DNA of 64,000 nucleotides, from positions 924,265 to 988,264 of the forward strand of contig NZ_QANL01000002.1 of NCBI RefSeq assembly GCF_003067705.1, read 5' to 3'. Source of the DNA: Planctomonas deserti. GTDB taxonomy: Bacteria > Actinomycetota > Actinomycetes > Actinomycetales > Microbacteriaceae. The notes under the pieces are model-generated. The model made no database searches. It was not told where the DNA came from and was given only the letters and a program-made list of their open reading frames with translations. Each line of letters opens with the position of its first letter. Position 1 is the first letter of the stretch. The position numbers and the translations under genes were made by a program. Positions 48,456-58,459 of the stretch are shown in pieces.

Positions 48456-49538
48456 ATGCGCAGGATTCTCGTGCTCGGCTCCACCGGTTCCATCGGCGTT
48501 CAGGCCCTCGAGGTGATCGCGGCCAACCCCGATCTGTTCGAGGTCGTGGGCCTGGCCGCCGGGACGAGGCGCGAGGCGGTCGAGGCGCAGGCGAGGACGC
48601 ACGGCGTCGAGCACGTCGCCCTCGGCGCCGACGAGGCGGAGCAGCTGATCCGCACCGTGGAGGCCGACGTCGTGCTGAACGGCATCACCGGGTCCGTCGG
48701 CCTCGGTCCGACGCTCGCCGCGCTGGAGTGCGGGCGCACGCTCGCCCTGGCGAACAAGGAGTCCCTGATCGTCGGCGGCGAGCTCGTCAAGCGCGCCGCA
48801 GCCCCCGGTCAGATCGTGCCCGTCGACTCAGAGCACTCGGCCATCGCGCAGGCGCTCCGGGGCGGCACGCCCGACGAGGTCCGTCGCCTCGTCGTCACCG
48901 CATCCGGCGGCCCGTTCCGCGGACGCACCCGCGAGCAGCTCACGGACGTGACCCCGCGCGACGCCCTCGCCCACCCCACCTGGGACATGGGCCTCGTCGT
49001 CACGACGAACTCGGCGACGCTCGTCAACAAGGGCCTCGAGGTGATCGAGGCGCACCTGCTGTTCGACATCCCCTTCGACCGCATCGACGTCGTGGTGCAC
49101 CCGCAGTCGATGATCCACTCGATGGTGGAGTTCGTCGACGGCTCTACGCTCGCCCAGGCGTCGCCGCCCGACATGCGACTGCCCATCGCCCTCGGCCTCG
49201 CCTGGCCGCGGCGCGTGCCCGGCGTGGGGGCGCCGATCGACTGGACCACGGCCACCTCCTGGACTTTCGAGCCGCTCGACGACGCGGTCTTCCCGGCGGT
49301 CGCGCTCGCGAAGCGGGTGGGCTCGGCGGGGAAGACCTGGCCGGCCGTGTTCAACGCGGCGAACGAGCAGGCGGTCGCCGCGTTCCACGCGGGCCGGATC
49401 GGCTTCCTCGACATCGTGGACACCGTCCAGCGCGTCGTCGACGCGCACGAGGCCGAGGGCGGGCCGCTCACCCGTGAGGCGCTCGCCGAGGCGGAGCGCT
49501 GGGCGCGGTCGACGGCCGACGCCCTCCTCGCCCGCTGA
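48456..49538 (+). CDS. dxr: 1-deoxy-D-xylulose 5-phosphate reductoisomerase
   Basis: A 360-residue NADPH enzyme of the non-mevalonate isoprenoid pathway, producing 2-C-methylerythritol 4-phosphate. The N-terminal GSTGSIG nucleotide loop, [10 protein letters not shown], the metal-site region [11 protein letters not shown] and the [12 protein letters not shown] motif are all present. ATG 48456 with GGGAGG eight bases upstream is chosen; the frame is open further upstream only through the palindromic repeat. Confidence 0.97.
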   Translation: MRRILVLGSTGSIGVQALEVIAANPDLFEVVGLAAGTRREAVEAQARTHGVEHVALGADEAEQLIRTVEADVVLNGITGSVGLGPTLAALECGRTLALANKESLIVGGELVKRAAAPGQIVPVDSEHSAIAQALRGGTPDEVRRLVVTASGGPFRGRTREQLTDVTPRDALAHPTWDMGLVVTTNSATLVNKGLEVIEAHLLFDIPFDRIDVVVHPQSMIHSMVEFVDGSTLAQASPPDMRLPIALGLAWPRRVPGVGAPIDWTTATSWTFEPLDDAVFPAVALAKRVGSAGKTWPAVFNAANEQAVAAFHAGRIGFLDIVDTVQRVVDAHEAEGGPLTREALAEAERWARSTADALLAR

Positions 49539-49600
49539 CCCCGCTGCTCCTCATCCGCGTCTGTCCAGCCGCGCCGCGGCTTCCTCAGCCCCTGTTCCGG

Positions 49601-49671
49601 ATTCAGGCTGAAATGCCGACACCCCGCATACGGGGGTCCCGAAATTCGGCGTGTCGCAACTGAGCCTGAAT
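49601..49671. repeat. 71-nt palindrome between convergent dxr and lipoprotein genes
   Basis: ATTCAGGCT pairs with AGCCTGAAT at the ends, and CCGACAC with GTGTCG inside. The inner arm resembles the GACACGCCG core of the 82-nt family, but the outer arms differ. It may act as a bidirectional terminator. Confidence 0.65.
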
Positions 49672-49734
49672 CGCGAACCGGCATCCCGGATGGGGGAGCG
49701 GCGGGGGTGCGAGCGGGCTCCTGACAGGGGCGGG

Positions 49735-50493
49735 TCAACCGTTGCCCTGGCCACCGTTTCCGCCGCCGTTGCCGCCGTTCCCGGTACCACCGCCGTTTCC
49801 GTTGCCGTTTCCGCCTCCACCGCCGTTCCCGTTGCCGTTACCGGGGACCACGGGCACGTCGGGCACGGGCACGGGCGGATCGGGCACCTCGGGCTCGTCC
49901 GGTTCCGGCTGCTCGGGCTCGGGCTCGGGTTCGGGTTCCGGCTCGGGCTCCGGGTTCGTCGGCGCGGGCGTCGTCACGGGCGGCGGCGGGGTGGTCGGCG
50001 TCGGCGCGGGCACGACGGGATCCTCGGTCTCCTCCGGCTCCGGGGTCTCGGTCTCCTCGGGCTCCTCGGGCTCCTCGGTCTCCTCGGGTTCCGGCTGCGG
50101 CTCCGGCGTGTTCTCCTCCGCGGGCTCCTCGGTCTCCTCCGGCGCCATCGCGGCCGTGATCTCGGCGGTCACCGCCTGGATCGCGGCGAGGATCGCGTCG
50201 CGCTTCGCCGAGGTGATGTCGCCTCGGCGAAGCGCGTCCTCCACCTCGGCGGTCAGCTTCGCGAGCTCGTCGAGCGCCGCCTGGTAGTCCTGCCCCGCAG
50301 CGGACTCCGTCGCCTCGAGCACGCGGGACTGGAAGTCCTGCACCGCGGCCTCGCCCGCCGTCGGGGCGGCCGTGCAACCGGCGACGAGGAGCGCGGAGGT
50401 CGCGACGAGGGCGAGCGACGCCGCACGGCTGCGGGAGCGGCGACGCGTGGGTCGCGCGGCAAAGTCGGCGCGGCGCTTCGGATCGGGCGTCAT
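49735..50493 (-). CDS. Lipoprotein with Pro/Glu-rich and Gly/Asn-rich tail
   Basis: A 252-residue protein with a basic N terminus, a hydrophobic signal and the lipobox LVAGC. A helical region (about 45-115) is followed by long low-complexity stretches: Glu/Pro repeats, then Pro/Thr, then EPEPEPEP, and finally a Gly/Asn tail. The low-complexity part probably spans or binds the cell wall. Its ATG overlaps the kinase stop (ATGA at 50490-50493), so the pair is co-expressed. No known family. Confidence 0.8.
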   Translation of the reverse strand: MTPDPKRRADFAARPTRRRSRSRAASLALVATSALLVAGCTAAPTAGEAAVQDFQSRVLEATESAAGQDYQAALDELAKLTAEVEDALRRGDITSAKRDAILAAIQAVTAEITAAMAPEETEEPAEENTPEPQPEPEETEEPEEPEETETPEPEETEDPVVPAPTPTTPPPPVTTPAPTNPEPEPEPEPEPEPEQPEPDEPEVPDPPVPVPDVPVVPGNGNGNGGGGGNGNGNGGGTGNGGNGGGNGGQGNG

Positions 50494-51887
50494 TCGGGGG
50501 TCTCCACGCTCTCCTGCAGTCGTTCGAGCGACGTGCCGATAGGCCCCGGCACCGGGGGGTAGGTCACCTCGGGACCGGGTGACGACGACGAGACGGCCGA
50601 GGTGATGCCCCACGCGGCGAGCGCGAGGAGCACGGCCGCGACGATCGTGCCGATCAGGGCGCCGGCCCGCCTGCGGGAACGCGGGTCGGCGGCGGCGCCG
50701 GCAGCACCGGCGGGAGCGCCGGTCGCAGTCGGAACCGGGAGGGCGGCGGTGGCCGCGGGCGCATCGGCCGGGGCCCGCAGGATGTCCAGCGGGTCGTCCG
50801 CCTCCGGCATCACGTCGGTCGCGGCGGAGGCGGGCGAGCGCGTGCCCGTCACCGACGGCACCGCCATGCCGCGGGTCGGCTCGTCGTGCGAGGCGAGCTC
50901 GGCCGTGTCCCCGGCGGGCTGCCCCGGCTGCTGGGGGAGCAGCGCCGTCGCGAGGAGCCCGGTCGCGCCGAGGTCGGCCCGGTCCGTCGCCGTGGCGACC
51001 GTCGCGGTGCCCGGCGAGCGGGCCGGCGGACGGGAGAGCCGGCGCAGGGTGGTGGACACCTCGCGCGCGCTCGGCCGATCCTCCGGCTTCCGGGCGGTCA
51101 TCGCCCGCAGCAGCGCCGTCCACTCCGGGGAGAAGGACGCGGGCACGTCCGGATCGCGCAGCACCCGGGCCATGATCGACTCCGTCGCGCCGCCGGGGAA
51201 CACCTTCTCCCCGGTGAGGCACTCGAGGAGCACGAGCCCCAGCGCGTAGATGTCGGCGGGCGGGCCCACCGACTCGCCCATCGCCTGCTCCGGGCTCAGG
51301 TAGGTGACCGTGCCGATGATCGCGCCCGTCGACGTCACGTGCGCCCCGTCGACGATGCGCGCGATGCCGAAGTCGGCGAGCTTCGTCCGCACGCCCGTGT
51401 CGTCCTCGGCCGGATCGACCAGGAGGATGTTGCCGGGCTTGATGTCGCGGTGCACGACGTCGCGTCGGTGGATGTAGTGCAGGGAGTCGGCCAGGTCGGC
51501 GCCCGTCGCCGCCACCTCGCGGAATGTCATCGGCCCCTGAGCCATGCGGTCGCGCAGGGTCACGCCGCGCACGAACTCCATCACGAGGAACGCGCGTGGA
51601 CCGTCCGGGGTGTCGGCGGCGCCCGCGTCGAAGAGCGTCACGAGACCCGGGTGGCTGAGGCTCGCGAGCAGCCGCACCTCGCCCTGCTGCCGGCGCAGGT
51701 CGTCGGCGTCCGCGGAGTTCGAGGAGAGGATCTTCGCCGCGACGGGCCGCCCGAGCAGCTCGTCGGTCGCCCGGTAGACGGTGGCCATGCCGCCCCGGCC
51801 GGCCACCTCCTCGAGGCGGTACCGCCCCGCGAACACGGAGCCGAGCAGCGGGTCGCCCGTGCGGGAGTTCAGCGAATCGTCGCCCAT
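50490..51887 (-). CDS. Transmembrane Ser/Thr protein kinase
   Basis: A 465-residue Hanks-type kinase: GRGGMATVYRA loop, VAAKIL lysine, VVHRDIKPGNILL and LADFGIARI, then GTVTYLSPEQAMG. After the kinase domain (to about 275) comes a long Ala/Pro-rich linker and one membrane helix (GALIGTIVAAVLLALAAWGI), leaving a short external tail of about 45 residues without PASTA domains. I chose ATG 51887; the preceding 19 in-frame codons have weaker support. It partners the lipoprotein gene downstream. Confidence 0.9.
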   Translation of the reverse strand: MGDDSLNSRTGDPLLGSVFAGRYRLEEVAGRGGMATVYRATDELLGRPVAAKILSSNSADADDLRRQQGEVRLLASLSHPGLVTLFDAGAADTPDGPRAFLVMEFVRGVTLRDRMAQGPMTFREVAATGADLADSLHYIHRRDVVHRDIKPGNILLVDPAEDDTGVRTKLADFGIARIVDGAHVTSTGAIIGTVTYLSPEQAMGESVGPPADIYALGLVLLECLTGEKVFPGGATESIMARVLRDPDVPASFSPEWTALLRAMTARKPEDRPSAREVSTTLRRLSRPPARSPGTATVATATDRADLGATGLLATALLPQQPGQPAGDTAELASHDEPTRGMAVPSVTGTRSPASAATDVMPEADDPLDILRAPADAPAATAALPVPTATGAPAGAAGAAADPRSRRRAGALIGTIVAAVLLALAAWGITSAVSSSSPGPEVTYPPVPGPIGTSLERLQESVETPE

Positions 51888-51999
51888 GCCGTCACGCTCC
51901 CGCCTCGTCGGTGTGTCAATGCTACCCAGGGGCCCGCCGGGCACGGATCGTGTCCGCGTCGACGCCGCCGCCCCCTGCGGGCTCCAAGACTCCCGCGGC

Positions 52000-52005
52000 T
52001 ATCCT
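52000..52005 (+). promoter_or_regulatory. -10 box of leaderless rseP transcript
   Basis: TATCCT ends 7 nt before GTG 52013, with no ribosome-binding site in between. Confidence 0.5.
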
Positions 52006-52012
52006 GTGCGGT

Positions 52013-53341
52013 GTGGACGTCCTCCTCTATATCCTCGGCATTCTCGCGGTGCTCGTCGGGCTCGCGGTGTCGATCGGTCTGCACGAGGTCGGCCATCTCG
52101 TCCCCGCGAAGCTCTTCGGCCTGAAGGTCACCCAGTACATGATCGGCTTCGGCCCCACCCTGTGGTCGAAGCGCCGGGGGGAGACGGAGTACGGCGTCAA
52201 GGCGATCCCGCTCGGCGGGTACATCTCCATGATCGGCATGTTCCCGCCCGCGAAGCAGGGCGGCGCCATGCGGAACGCGAGCACGGGCTTCTTCAACACC
52301 CTCGTGCAGGATGCGCGCACGGCGAGCGCCGACACGATCGGGGACGGCGAGGAGCGCCGCGCGTTCTACCGCCTGCCCGTCCACAAGCGCATCGTCATCA
52401 TGCTCGGGGGCCCGGTGATGAACCTGCTCATCGGCATCGTGCTGTTCGCCGTGCTCCTCATGGGATTCGGCGTCGCTCAGTCGAGCACGACGCTGGCCAG
52501 CGTGAGCGAGTGCGTGCTGCCCGCCACGAGTCAGCGGCAGACCTGCGAGCCGGGCGACACGGCGTCGCCCGGCGCCGCCGCCGGTCTGCGCCCCGGCGAC
52601 ACGATCCTCAGCATCGACGGCACGGCCGTCACCTCCTGGGAGCAGGCCTCGGCCATGATCCGCGACGCCCCGGGCGAGGACCTCGCGTTCTCGGTCGAGC
52701 GCGACGGCGGCACGCAGACGCTCACCGTCACGCCCCTGCTCTCCGAGCGCTACGTCCTCGACGACAGGAACTCCATCGTCGAGGACGCGAACGGCGACCC
52801 GGTGACGCGCGACGTCGGATTCATCGGCATCGGCCCGACCCAGGAGGTCGTGCGCCAGCCGGTCACGGCCGTGCTCCCGTTCGTCGGCGACAACATCGGG
52901 CGGGTGGCCGGGATCCTCGTCACCCTGCCCCAGCACCTCATCCAGGTGGCGCAGTCCACCTTCGGCGGCGAGGAGCGCGACCCGAACGGCCTCATCAGCG
53001 TCGTCGGCGTCGGCCGCGTCGCCGGCGAGATCGCGAGCCTCGACGAGGTGCCGCTCGATGCCAAGGTGTCCGGGCTCATCGGGCTGATCGGCTCGCTGAA
53101 CATCGCCCTGTTCGTCTTCAACCTCATCCCGCTGATGCCCCTCGACGGCGGTCACGTGGCCGGTGCGCTCTGGGAGGGCATCCGGCGCACGTTCGCCAAG
53201 CTGTTCCGGCGCCGCGACCCGGGCCCCGTGGACACGGCGAAGCTCATGCCCGTGACGTTCGCGGTCGTGATCCTGCTCGGCGGGATGAGCGCGCTGCTCA
53301 TCTACTCCGACCTCGTGAACCCGATCCGCTTCTTCGGTTGA
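52013..53341 (+). CDS. rseP: Site-2 membrane metalloprotease (RseP/Rip1-like)
   Basis: A 442-residue zinc protease that cuts within the membrane to release anti-sigma factors and other regulators. HEVGH (residues 24-28) supplies two zinc ligands and the glutamate; the third ligand is in LMPLDGGH near the C terminus. A PDZ domain lies at about 180-250. GTG 52013 is chosen since the first helix then begins at once, as in the family. It sits before ispG, the usual actinobacterial neighbour. Confidence 0.94.
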   Translation: MDVLLYILGILAVLVGLAVSIGLHEVGHLVPAKLFGLKVTQYMIGFGPTLWSKRRGETEYGVKAIPLGGYISMIGMFPPAKQGGAMRNASTGFFNTLVQDARTASADTIGDGEERRAFYRLPVHKRIVIMLGGPVMNLLIGIVLFAVLLMGFGVAQSSTTLASVSECVLPATSQRQTCEPGDTASPGAAAGLRPGDTILSIDGTAVTSWEQASAMIRDAPGEDLAFSVERDGGTQTLTVTPLLSERYVLDDRNSIVEDANGDPVTRDVGFIGIGPTQEVVRQPVTAVLPFVGDNIGRVAGILVTLPQHLIQVAQSTFGGEERDPNGLISVVGVGRVAGEIASLDEVPLDAKVSGLIGLIGSLNIALFVFNLIPLMPLDGGHVAGALWEGIRRTFAKLFRRRDPGPVDTAKLMPVTFAVVILLGGMSALLIYSDLVNPIRFFG

Positions 53342-53397
53342 CACGCCCCGCGATTCCGCCCCGAGCGCACCGTCATATTTCCCGCAGATTCGGCACG

Positions 53398-53403
53398 TAA
53401 GCT
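53398..53403 (+). promoter_or_regulatory. -10 box of leaderless ispG transcript
   Basis: TAAGCT ends 6 nt before GTG 53410, and there is no ribosome-binding site. Confidence 0.5.
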
Positions 53404-53409
53404 ATTCAG

Positions 53410-54558
53410 GTGCCAGCAGTCAATCTAGGAATGCCCAAGGTCCCCGAGGTCTTGGCGCCCCGCCGCAAGACACGGCAGATCAGTGTCGGCAAGGTCAAGG
53501 TGGGCGGTGACGCCCGCGTGAGCGTGCAGTCCATGACCACGACGCAGACCACCAACATCAACGCCACGCTCCAGCAGATCGCCGAGCTCACCGCGAGCGG
53601 ATGCGACATCGTGCGCGTCGCGGTGCCGCATCAGGACGACGCGGACGTGCTGAAGATCATCGCCGCGAAGAGCCAGATCCCCGTGATCGCGGACATCCAC
53701 TTCCAGCCGCGCTACGTGTTCACCGCCATCGACGCCGGCGTCGGCGCGGTGCGCGTGAACCCCGGCAACATCCGCAAGTTCGACGACAAGGTCGGCGAGA
53801 TCGCGGCCGCGGCCAAGGCTGCGGGCGTGAGCATCCGCATCGGCGTGAACGCCGGCTCGCTCGACCCGCGCCTGCTGCAGAAGTACGGCAAGGCGACCCC
53901 CGAGGCGCTCGTCGAGTCCGCGGTCTGGGAGGCGAGCCTCTTCGAGGAGCACGACTTCCACGACTTCAAGATCTCGGTGAAGCACAACGACCCCATCGTG
54001 ATGGTCAAGGCGTACCGGCTGCTCGCCGAGCGCGGTGACTGGCCGCTGCACCTCGGCGTGACCGAGGCCGGCCCCGCGTTCCAGGGCACCATCAAGTCGG
54101 CGACCGCGTTCGGCATCCTGCTCTCCGAGGGCATCGGCGACACCATCCGCGTGTCCCTGTCCGCGCCGCCCGCCGAGGAGGTGAAGGTCGGCCTGCAGAT
54201 CCTGCAGTCGCTGAACCTCCGTGAGCGCAAGCTCGAGATCGTCTCCTGCCCCAGCTGCGGCCGGGCCCAGGTCGACGTCTACACGCTCGCCGACAGCGTC
54301 ACCGAGGGGCTGAAGGGCGTCACCGTGCCGCTGCGCGTTGCCGTGATGGGCTGCGTCGTCAACGGACCCGGTGAGGCGCGCGAGGCGGACCTCGGCGTCG
54401 CCTCCGGCAACGGCCGTGGCCAGATCTTCGTCAAGGGCGAGGTCGTCAAGGTCGTGCCCGAGTCCGAGATCGTCGAGACCCTCATCGCGGAGGCGAACCG
54501 CATAGCCGCAGAGATGCCCGCCGGTGCCGTGGGAGCACCACAGGTCGTGACAGCGTAA
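53410..54558 (+). CDS. ispG: 4-hydroxy-3-methylbut-2-en-1-yl diphosphate synthase
   Basis: A 382-residue iron-sulfur enzyme, the penultimate step of the non-mevalonate isoprenoid pathway. The cluster ligands are the two cysteines of SCPSCGRAQ and the one in [10 protein letters not shown]. The core begins [16 protein letters not shown], with [19 protein letters not shown] 53410 is used as the start. The gene is the last of the dxr/rseP/ispG group. Confidence 0.97.
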   Translation: MPAVNLGMPKVPEVLAPRRKTRQISVGKVKVGGDARVSVQSMTTTQTTNINATLQQIAELTASGCDIVRVAVPHQDDADVLKIIAAKSQIPVIADIHFQPRYVFTAIDAGVGAVRVNPGNIRKFDDKVGEIAAAAKAAGVSIRIGVNAGSLDPRLLQKYGKATPEALVESAVWEASLFEEHDFHDFKISVKHNDPIVMVKAYRLLAERGDWPLHLGVTEAGPAFQGTIKSATAFGILLSEGIGDTIRVSLSAPPAEEVKVGLQILQSLNLRERKLEIVSCPSCGRAQVDVYTLADSVTEGLKGVTVPLRVAVMGCVVNGPGEAREADLGVASGNGRGQIFVKGEVVKVVPESEIVETLIAEANRIAAEMPAGAVGAPQVVTA

Positions 54559-54586
54559 CCTCAAGGTCGTAGGTCGACTCCCGAGC

Positions 54587-54604
54587 CCGTTTCCGGGCGC
54601 TCGG
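54587..54604 (+). terminator. Hairpin downstream of ispG
   Basis: GAGCCCG and CGGGCGCTC can pair with a two-base bulge about 30 nt after the ispG stop; a weak intrinsic terminator is possible. The rest of the 142-bp gap before oleA shows only the oleA ribosome-binding site. Confidence 0.35.
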
Positions 54605-54700
54605 CCGATGATGCGGGTTCTGAAGCGAACAGCTCCGAGGGTTCCTCGGGCGCTTGAGCGTGCGAGGGCTCGTGTCAACAGAAGAATATGAAGGATGCAA

Positions 54701-55723
54701 GTGAGCGGTAATGCCAGCTTCCGGCACGAGAACGTGGCGCTGCTGTCGGTTTCGGCCGTACAGGCGCCCGAGGTCGTGTCCTCGGAGCACATCGACACCC
54801 TCCTGAAGCCCACCCTGAAGCGGCTGCGGCTGCCCGAGGGACTGCTTCAGCGTGTCGCCGGCGTCCTGGAGCGACGGAGCTGGAACGACGATCTGTCCTT
54901 CGACGACGCGGCGACGCTCGCCGGCCAGCGGGCGCTCGCGGAGTCGGGCGTCGACCCCTCCGAGGTCGGCCTGCTCATCAACACCTCCGTCACGCGCACG
55001 CACCTCGAGCCCTCGGTCGCGGTGCGCATCCACCACGGGCTCGGCCTGCCGTCGTCCGCGCTCAACTTCGACATCGCGAACGCGTGCCTCGGCTTCGTCA
55101 ACGGCATGACGCTCGCGGCGCAGCTCATCGACTCCGGTCAGATCAAGTACGCGGTCATCGTGGACGGCGAGGACGCCGGCGACGTGCGGCACAACACCGT
55201 TCAGCGGCTGCTGCGCATGGGCGTGACCCGCAAGGACTTCATGCAGGAGTTCCCGAGCCTCACCCTCGGCGCCGGTGCGGCCGCCGCCGTGCTCGGCCCG
55301 GCCGACGCGCACCCGGAGGGCCACCGCATCCTCGGCGGCATCACGCGCGCCGCCACCCAGCACAACGCGCTCTGCGTCGGCGACGTCGACGGCATGTTCA
55401 CCGACGCGAAGGCGCTGCTGCGCGGCGGCATGGAGCTTGTCGTCGACGCCTGGAACGAGGCGAAGCCCAACTGGGACTGGACCCGCATGGACCGCTACAT
55501 CCTGCACCAGGTCTCGGACGTGCACACCAACGCGATCATCAAGGCGGCGTCGCTCGACAAGACCCGCGTGCCCAAGACCTATCCGCTGCTCGGCAACGTG
55601 GGCCCCGCATCCATTCCGATCACGCTCGCCGGCGAGGTGTCGACCCTCGTCCGCGGCCAGCGCGTGCTGTGCATGGGTGTGGGCTCCGGCCTCAACACCG
55701 CGATGACCGAGATCGTCTGGTAG
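54701..55723 (+). CDS. oleA: OleA-like thiolase (acyl-CoA head-to-head condensation)
   Basis: A 340-residue thiolase-fold enzyme related to KAS III. The catalytic triad is C129 (ANACLGFVNG), H269 (LHQVSDVH) and N299 (LGNVGPAS). With OleBC and OleD following, it is most likely OleA, which joins two fatty acyl-CoA chains head to head to a beta-keto acid. GTG 54701 is preferred since AAGGA is about six bases upstream; an ATG at 54695 would add two residues but lacks a site. Confidence 0.88.
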   Translation: MSGNASFRHENVALLSVSAVQAPEVVSSEHIDTLLKPTLKRLRLPEGLLQRVAGVLERRSWNDDLSFDDAATLAGQRALAESGVDPSEVGLLINTSVTRTHLEPSVAVRIHHGLGLPSSALNFDIANACLGFVNGMTLAAQLIDSGQIKYAVIVDGEDAGDVRHNTVQRLLRMGVTRKDFMQEFPSLTLGAGAAAAVLGPADAHPEGHRILGGITRAATQHNALCVGDVDGMFTDAKALLRGGMELVVDAWNEAKPNWDWTRMDRYILHQVSDVHTNAIIKAASLDKTRVPKTYPLLGNVGPASIPITLAGEVSTLVRGQRVLCMGVGSGLNTAMTEIVW

Positions 55724-55729
55724 ACCGGC

Positions 55730-58459
55730 GTGTCGACCCGGGCGAATCCCGCCCGCGCCGTCGCGGCGCGCGCTGACGCAACCCTGCCCCCGCATCCGCT
55801 GCCCGGGCTCGAGCCCGCGTTCCCCCGGCTGGTCCGCGTGCCCGGCGCCGGCGGCGGCGCGGATCGCACCTGGCACCTGCTCGACAACGGCCCGCGCCTG
55901 GCCGAGCTCGGCATCGAGCCGCGCGGCACCGTGCTCTGCGTGCACGGCAACCCGACCTGGTCGTACCTGTGGCGGCGGCTCGTCTCCGCAGCGACGGATG
56001 CGGCGGTCGCGAGCGAGGCGGACGCGTGGCGCGTCGTCGCGGTGGACCAGCTCGACATGGGCTTCTCCGAGCGCACGGGCGAGCGCCGCCCGCTGGCGAC
56101 CCGGATCGCGGACCTCGGCGCGCTGACCGACGAGCTCGGCCTCGACGGTCCGGTGGTCACCCTCGGGCACGACTGGGGAGGCGTCGTGTCCCTCGGCTGG
56201 GCCGTGGATCACCGCGAGTCGCTCGCCGGCGTCGCCGTGCTGAACACCGCCGTGCACCAGCCGGAGCACCTCCCGATCCCCGCGCCCCTGCGTCTGGCGC
56301 TGCGCCGCTCGCTGCTGACCCGCAGCACCGTCGACACCCCCGCCTTCCTCGAGACGACGCTCGCGCTCGCCCACCCGCGCCTCCCCGCCGACGTGCGCGA
56401 CGCGTTCCGGGCGCCCTACCGTGGCGCCGAGCGCCGGGGCGGCATCGGCGGCTTCGTGGCCGACATCCCCGTCGGACCCGGGCACGAGAGCTACGCGGAG
56501 CTCGAGCGGGTGGCGGCGGGCGTCGCCGCGCTCGACGTGCCAGCCCTGTTCCTCTGGGGACCCCGCGATCCGGTGTTCGGCGAGCAGTACCTCGCCGACC
56601 TGCTGCAGCGCGTGCCGCACGCCGACGTGCACCGCTTCGAGGGCACGGGGCACCTGATCGCCGAGGACGCGGAGTACGCGCCCGTCGTGCTCGACTGGCT
56701 GCGCGAGCGCGTCCGGTCGGCCGAGGGCGCGAGTTCAGCCGAGCATGCGAGTGCGGATGCGACCGACGCGTCCGGCGAGAACGCGCACCCCGAGGACGCG
56801 GCCGCCTTCCGGCCGCTCTGGCGGAACCTCGACGAGCTCGCGGACAGCACCCTGCCCGCCCTCGTGGAGATGGCGCCGCGGGTCGGCGGCGGCCCCCGCA
56901 CGGTCACCTGGGCGAAGCTGTCCCGCCGTGTCGGCGAGATCGCCGCGGGCCTCGTCGCCAGCGGCGTGCGTGCCGGGGACCGCGTGTCCCTGCTCGTGCC
57001 GCCCGGCGCCGACCTCACCGCCGTCCTGTACGCCTGCCTGCGGATCGGGGCGATCGTCGTCGTCGCGGACGCCGGCCTCGGCATCCGCGGGCTCAGCCGT
57101 GCCGTCCGCGGCGCGCGCCCGGACCACGTCATCGGCATCGAAACGGCTCTCGCGGCCGCGCGCGCCCTCGGCTGGCCCGGGCAGCGCTTCTCCGCGACGA
57201 CGCTGCCCGCGCCGGCCGCCGCCGCCCTCGGCGTGCGCGCGAGCCTGCCGCAGCTCGCCGCCCTCGGCGCCGAGCGCGGCGGCTCCGCGGGCCTGCCACC
57301 CGAGCCCGCCCCCGATGACGTTGCGGCGGTGCTCTTCACCTCCGGTTCAACCGGGCCGGCGAAGGGCGTCGTCTACACGCATCGCAGGCTCGCGGGCGTG
57401 CGGGACGCGCTCTCGGCACAGTACGGGGTCGGCGTCGGCACCGGGCTGGTCGCGGGGTTCGCGCCGTTCGCGCTGCTGGGCCCCGCCCTGGGCGCGACGA
57501 GCGTCACCCCCGACATGTCCGTCACCCGCCCCGGCACGCTCACCGCGACCGCCGTCGCGGACGCCGCGCTCGCGGTCGACGCCACCGTGCTCTTCGCCTC
57601 GCCCGCCGCGCTCACGAACGTGCTCGCCACGGCCGACGACCTCGACGAACGCCGACGGGCCGCGCTCGGCGCCGTGCGCACCCTGCTCTCCGCGGGCGCG
57701 CCGCTCGGTCTGCCGCTGCTCGAGCGGGTCGCGGCCCTGCTGCCGGCCGCATCCGTGCACACCCCGTACGGGATGACGGAGGGCCTGCTGCTCACCGACA
57801 TCGACCTTCCCGGCATCCGCGAGGCCGCGGCCCAGGACGACGAGGGCGTGTGCGTGGGCCGCCCGCCCGCCACGGTGCACCTGCGGGTGAGCCCGCTCGG
57901 CCCGCTCGGCGAGGCGACCGGTCCACTCACGGCCGAGCCCGGCGTCACGGGCGAGATCGTGGTGTCCGCGCCGCACGTCAAGGAGCGCTACGACCGGCTG
58001 TGGGTCACCGACTCCGCGAGCCGACGCGACCGGGACGAGGGCCGCACCTGGCACCGCACCGGCGACGTCGGCCACTTCGACGCCGCCGGCCGGCTCTGGG
58101 TCGAGGGGCGACTGCCGCACGTGCTCACCACGGCGGCGGGCTTCGTGACCCCGGTCGGGCCGGAGCAGCGGGCCGAGACGGTGCCCGGCATCGCCCGCGC
58201 CGCCGCCGTCGGGCTGGGACCCGCGGGCACGCAGCAGATCGTGATCGTGGCGGAGACCCGCCCGGCCGCGCGCCGGGTCGATCGCGCGTCCGCCGAGCTG
58301 ACGGCCGCCGTGCGGCAGGCCGTCGGGCTGCCGGTCGCGGCCGTGCTCGTCGTGCCCGTGCTGCCCACCGACATCCGGCACAACTCGAAGATCGACCGCG
58401 CCGCCCTCGCGCGCTGGGCGGGCGGCATCCTCGCGGGCGGCAGGCGGGTGGCCCCGTGA
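55730..58459 (+). CDS. oleBC: OleBC fusion: alpha/beta hydrolase plus AMP-forming beta-lactone synthetase
   Basis: A 909-residue fusion. Residues about 30-325 are an alpha/beta hydrolase of the haloalkane-dehalogenase type with nucleophile D148 (GHDWGG), matching OleB, a beta-lactone decarboxylase. A low-complexity linker (about 330-355) leads to an acyl-CoA-synthetase-like domain with FTSGSTGPAKGVV near 536-548 and YGMTEG, matching OleC. Such fusions are known in actinobacteria. It starts at GTG 55730, six bases after the oleA stop; its stop overlaps oleD (GTGA). Confidence 0.87.
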   Translation: MSTRANPARAVAARADATLPPHPLPGLEPAFPRLVRVPGAGGGADRTWHLLDNGPRLAELGIEPRGTVLCVHGNPTWSYLWRRLVSAATDAAVASEADAWRVVAVDQLDMGFSERTGERRPLATRIADLGALTDELGLDGPVVTLGHDWGGVVSLGWAVDHRESLAGVAVLNTAVHQPEHLPIPAPLRLALRRSLLTRSTVDTPAFLETTLALAHPRLPADVRDAFRAPYRGAERRGGIGGFVADIPVGPGHESYAELERVAAGVAALDVPALFLWGPRDPVFGEQYLADLLQRVPHADVHRFEGTGHLIAEDAEYAPVVLDWLRERVRSAEGASSAEHASADATDASGENAHPEDAAAFRPLWRNLDELADSTLPALVEMAPRVGGGPRTVTWAKLSRRVGEIAAGLVASGVRAGDRVSLLVPPGADLTAVLYACLRIGAIVVVADAGLGIRGLSRAVRGARPDHVIGIETALAAARALGWPGQRFSATTLPAPAAAALGVRASLPQLAALGAERGGSAGLPPEPAPDDVAAVLFTSGSTGPAKGVVYTHRRLAGVRDALSAQYGVGVGTGLVAGFAPFALLGPALGATSVTPDMSVTRPGTLTATAVADAALAVDATVLFASPAALTNVLATADDLDERRRAALGAVRTLLSAGAPLGLPLLERVAALLPAASVHTPYGMTEGLLLTDIDLPGIREAAAQDDEGVCVGRPPATVHLRVSPLGPLGEATGPLTAEPGVTGEIVVSAPHVKERYDRLWVTDSASRRDRDEGRTWHRTGDVGHFDAAGRLWVEGRLPHVLTTAAGFVTPVGPEQRAETVPGIARAAAVGLGPAGTQQIVIVAETRPAARRVDRASAELTAAVRQAVGLPVAAVLVVPVLPTDIRHNSKIDRAALARWAGGILAGGRRVAP

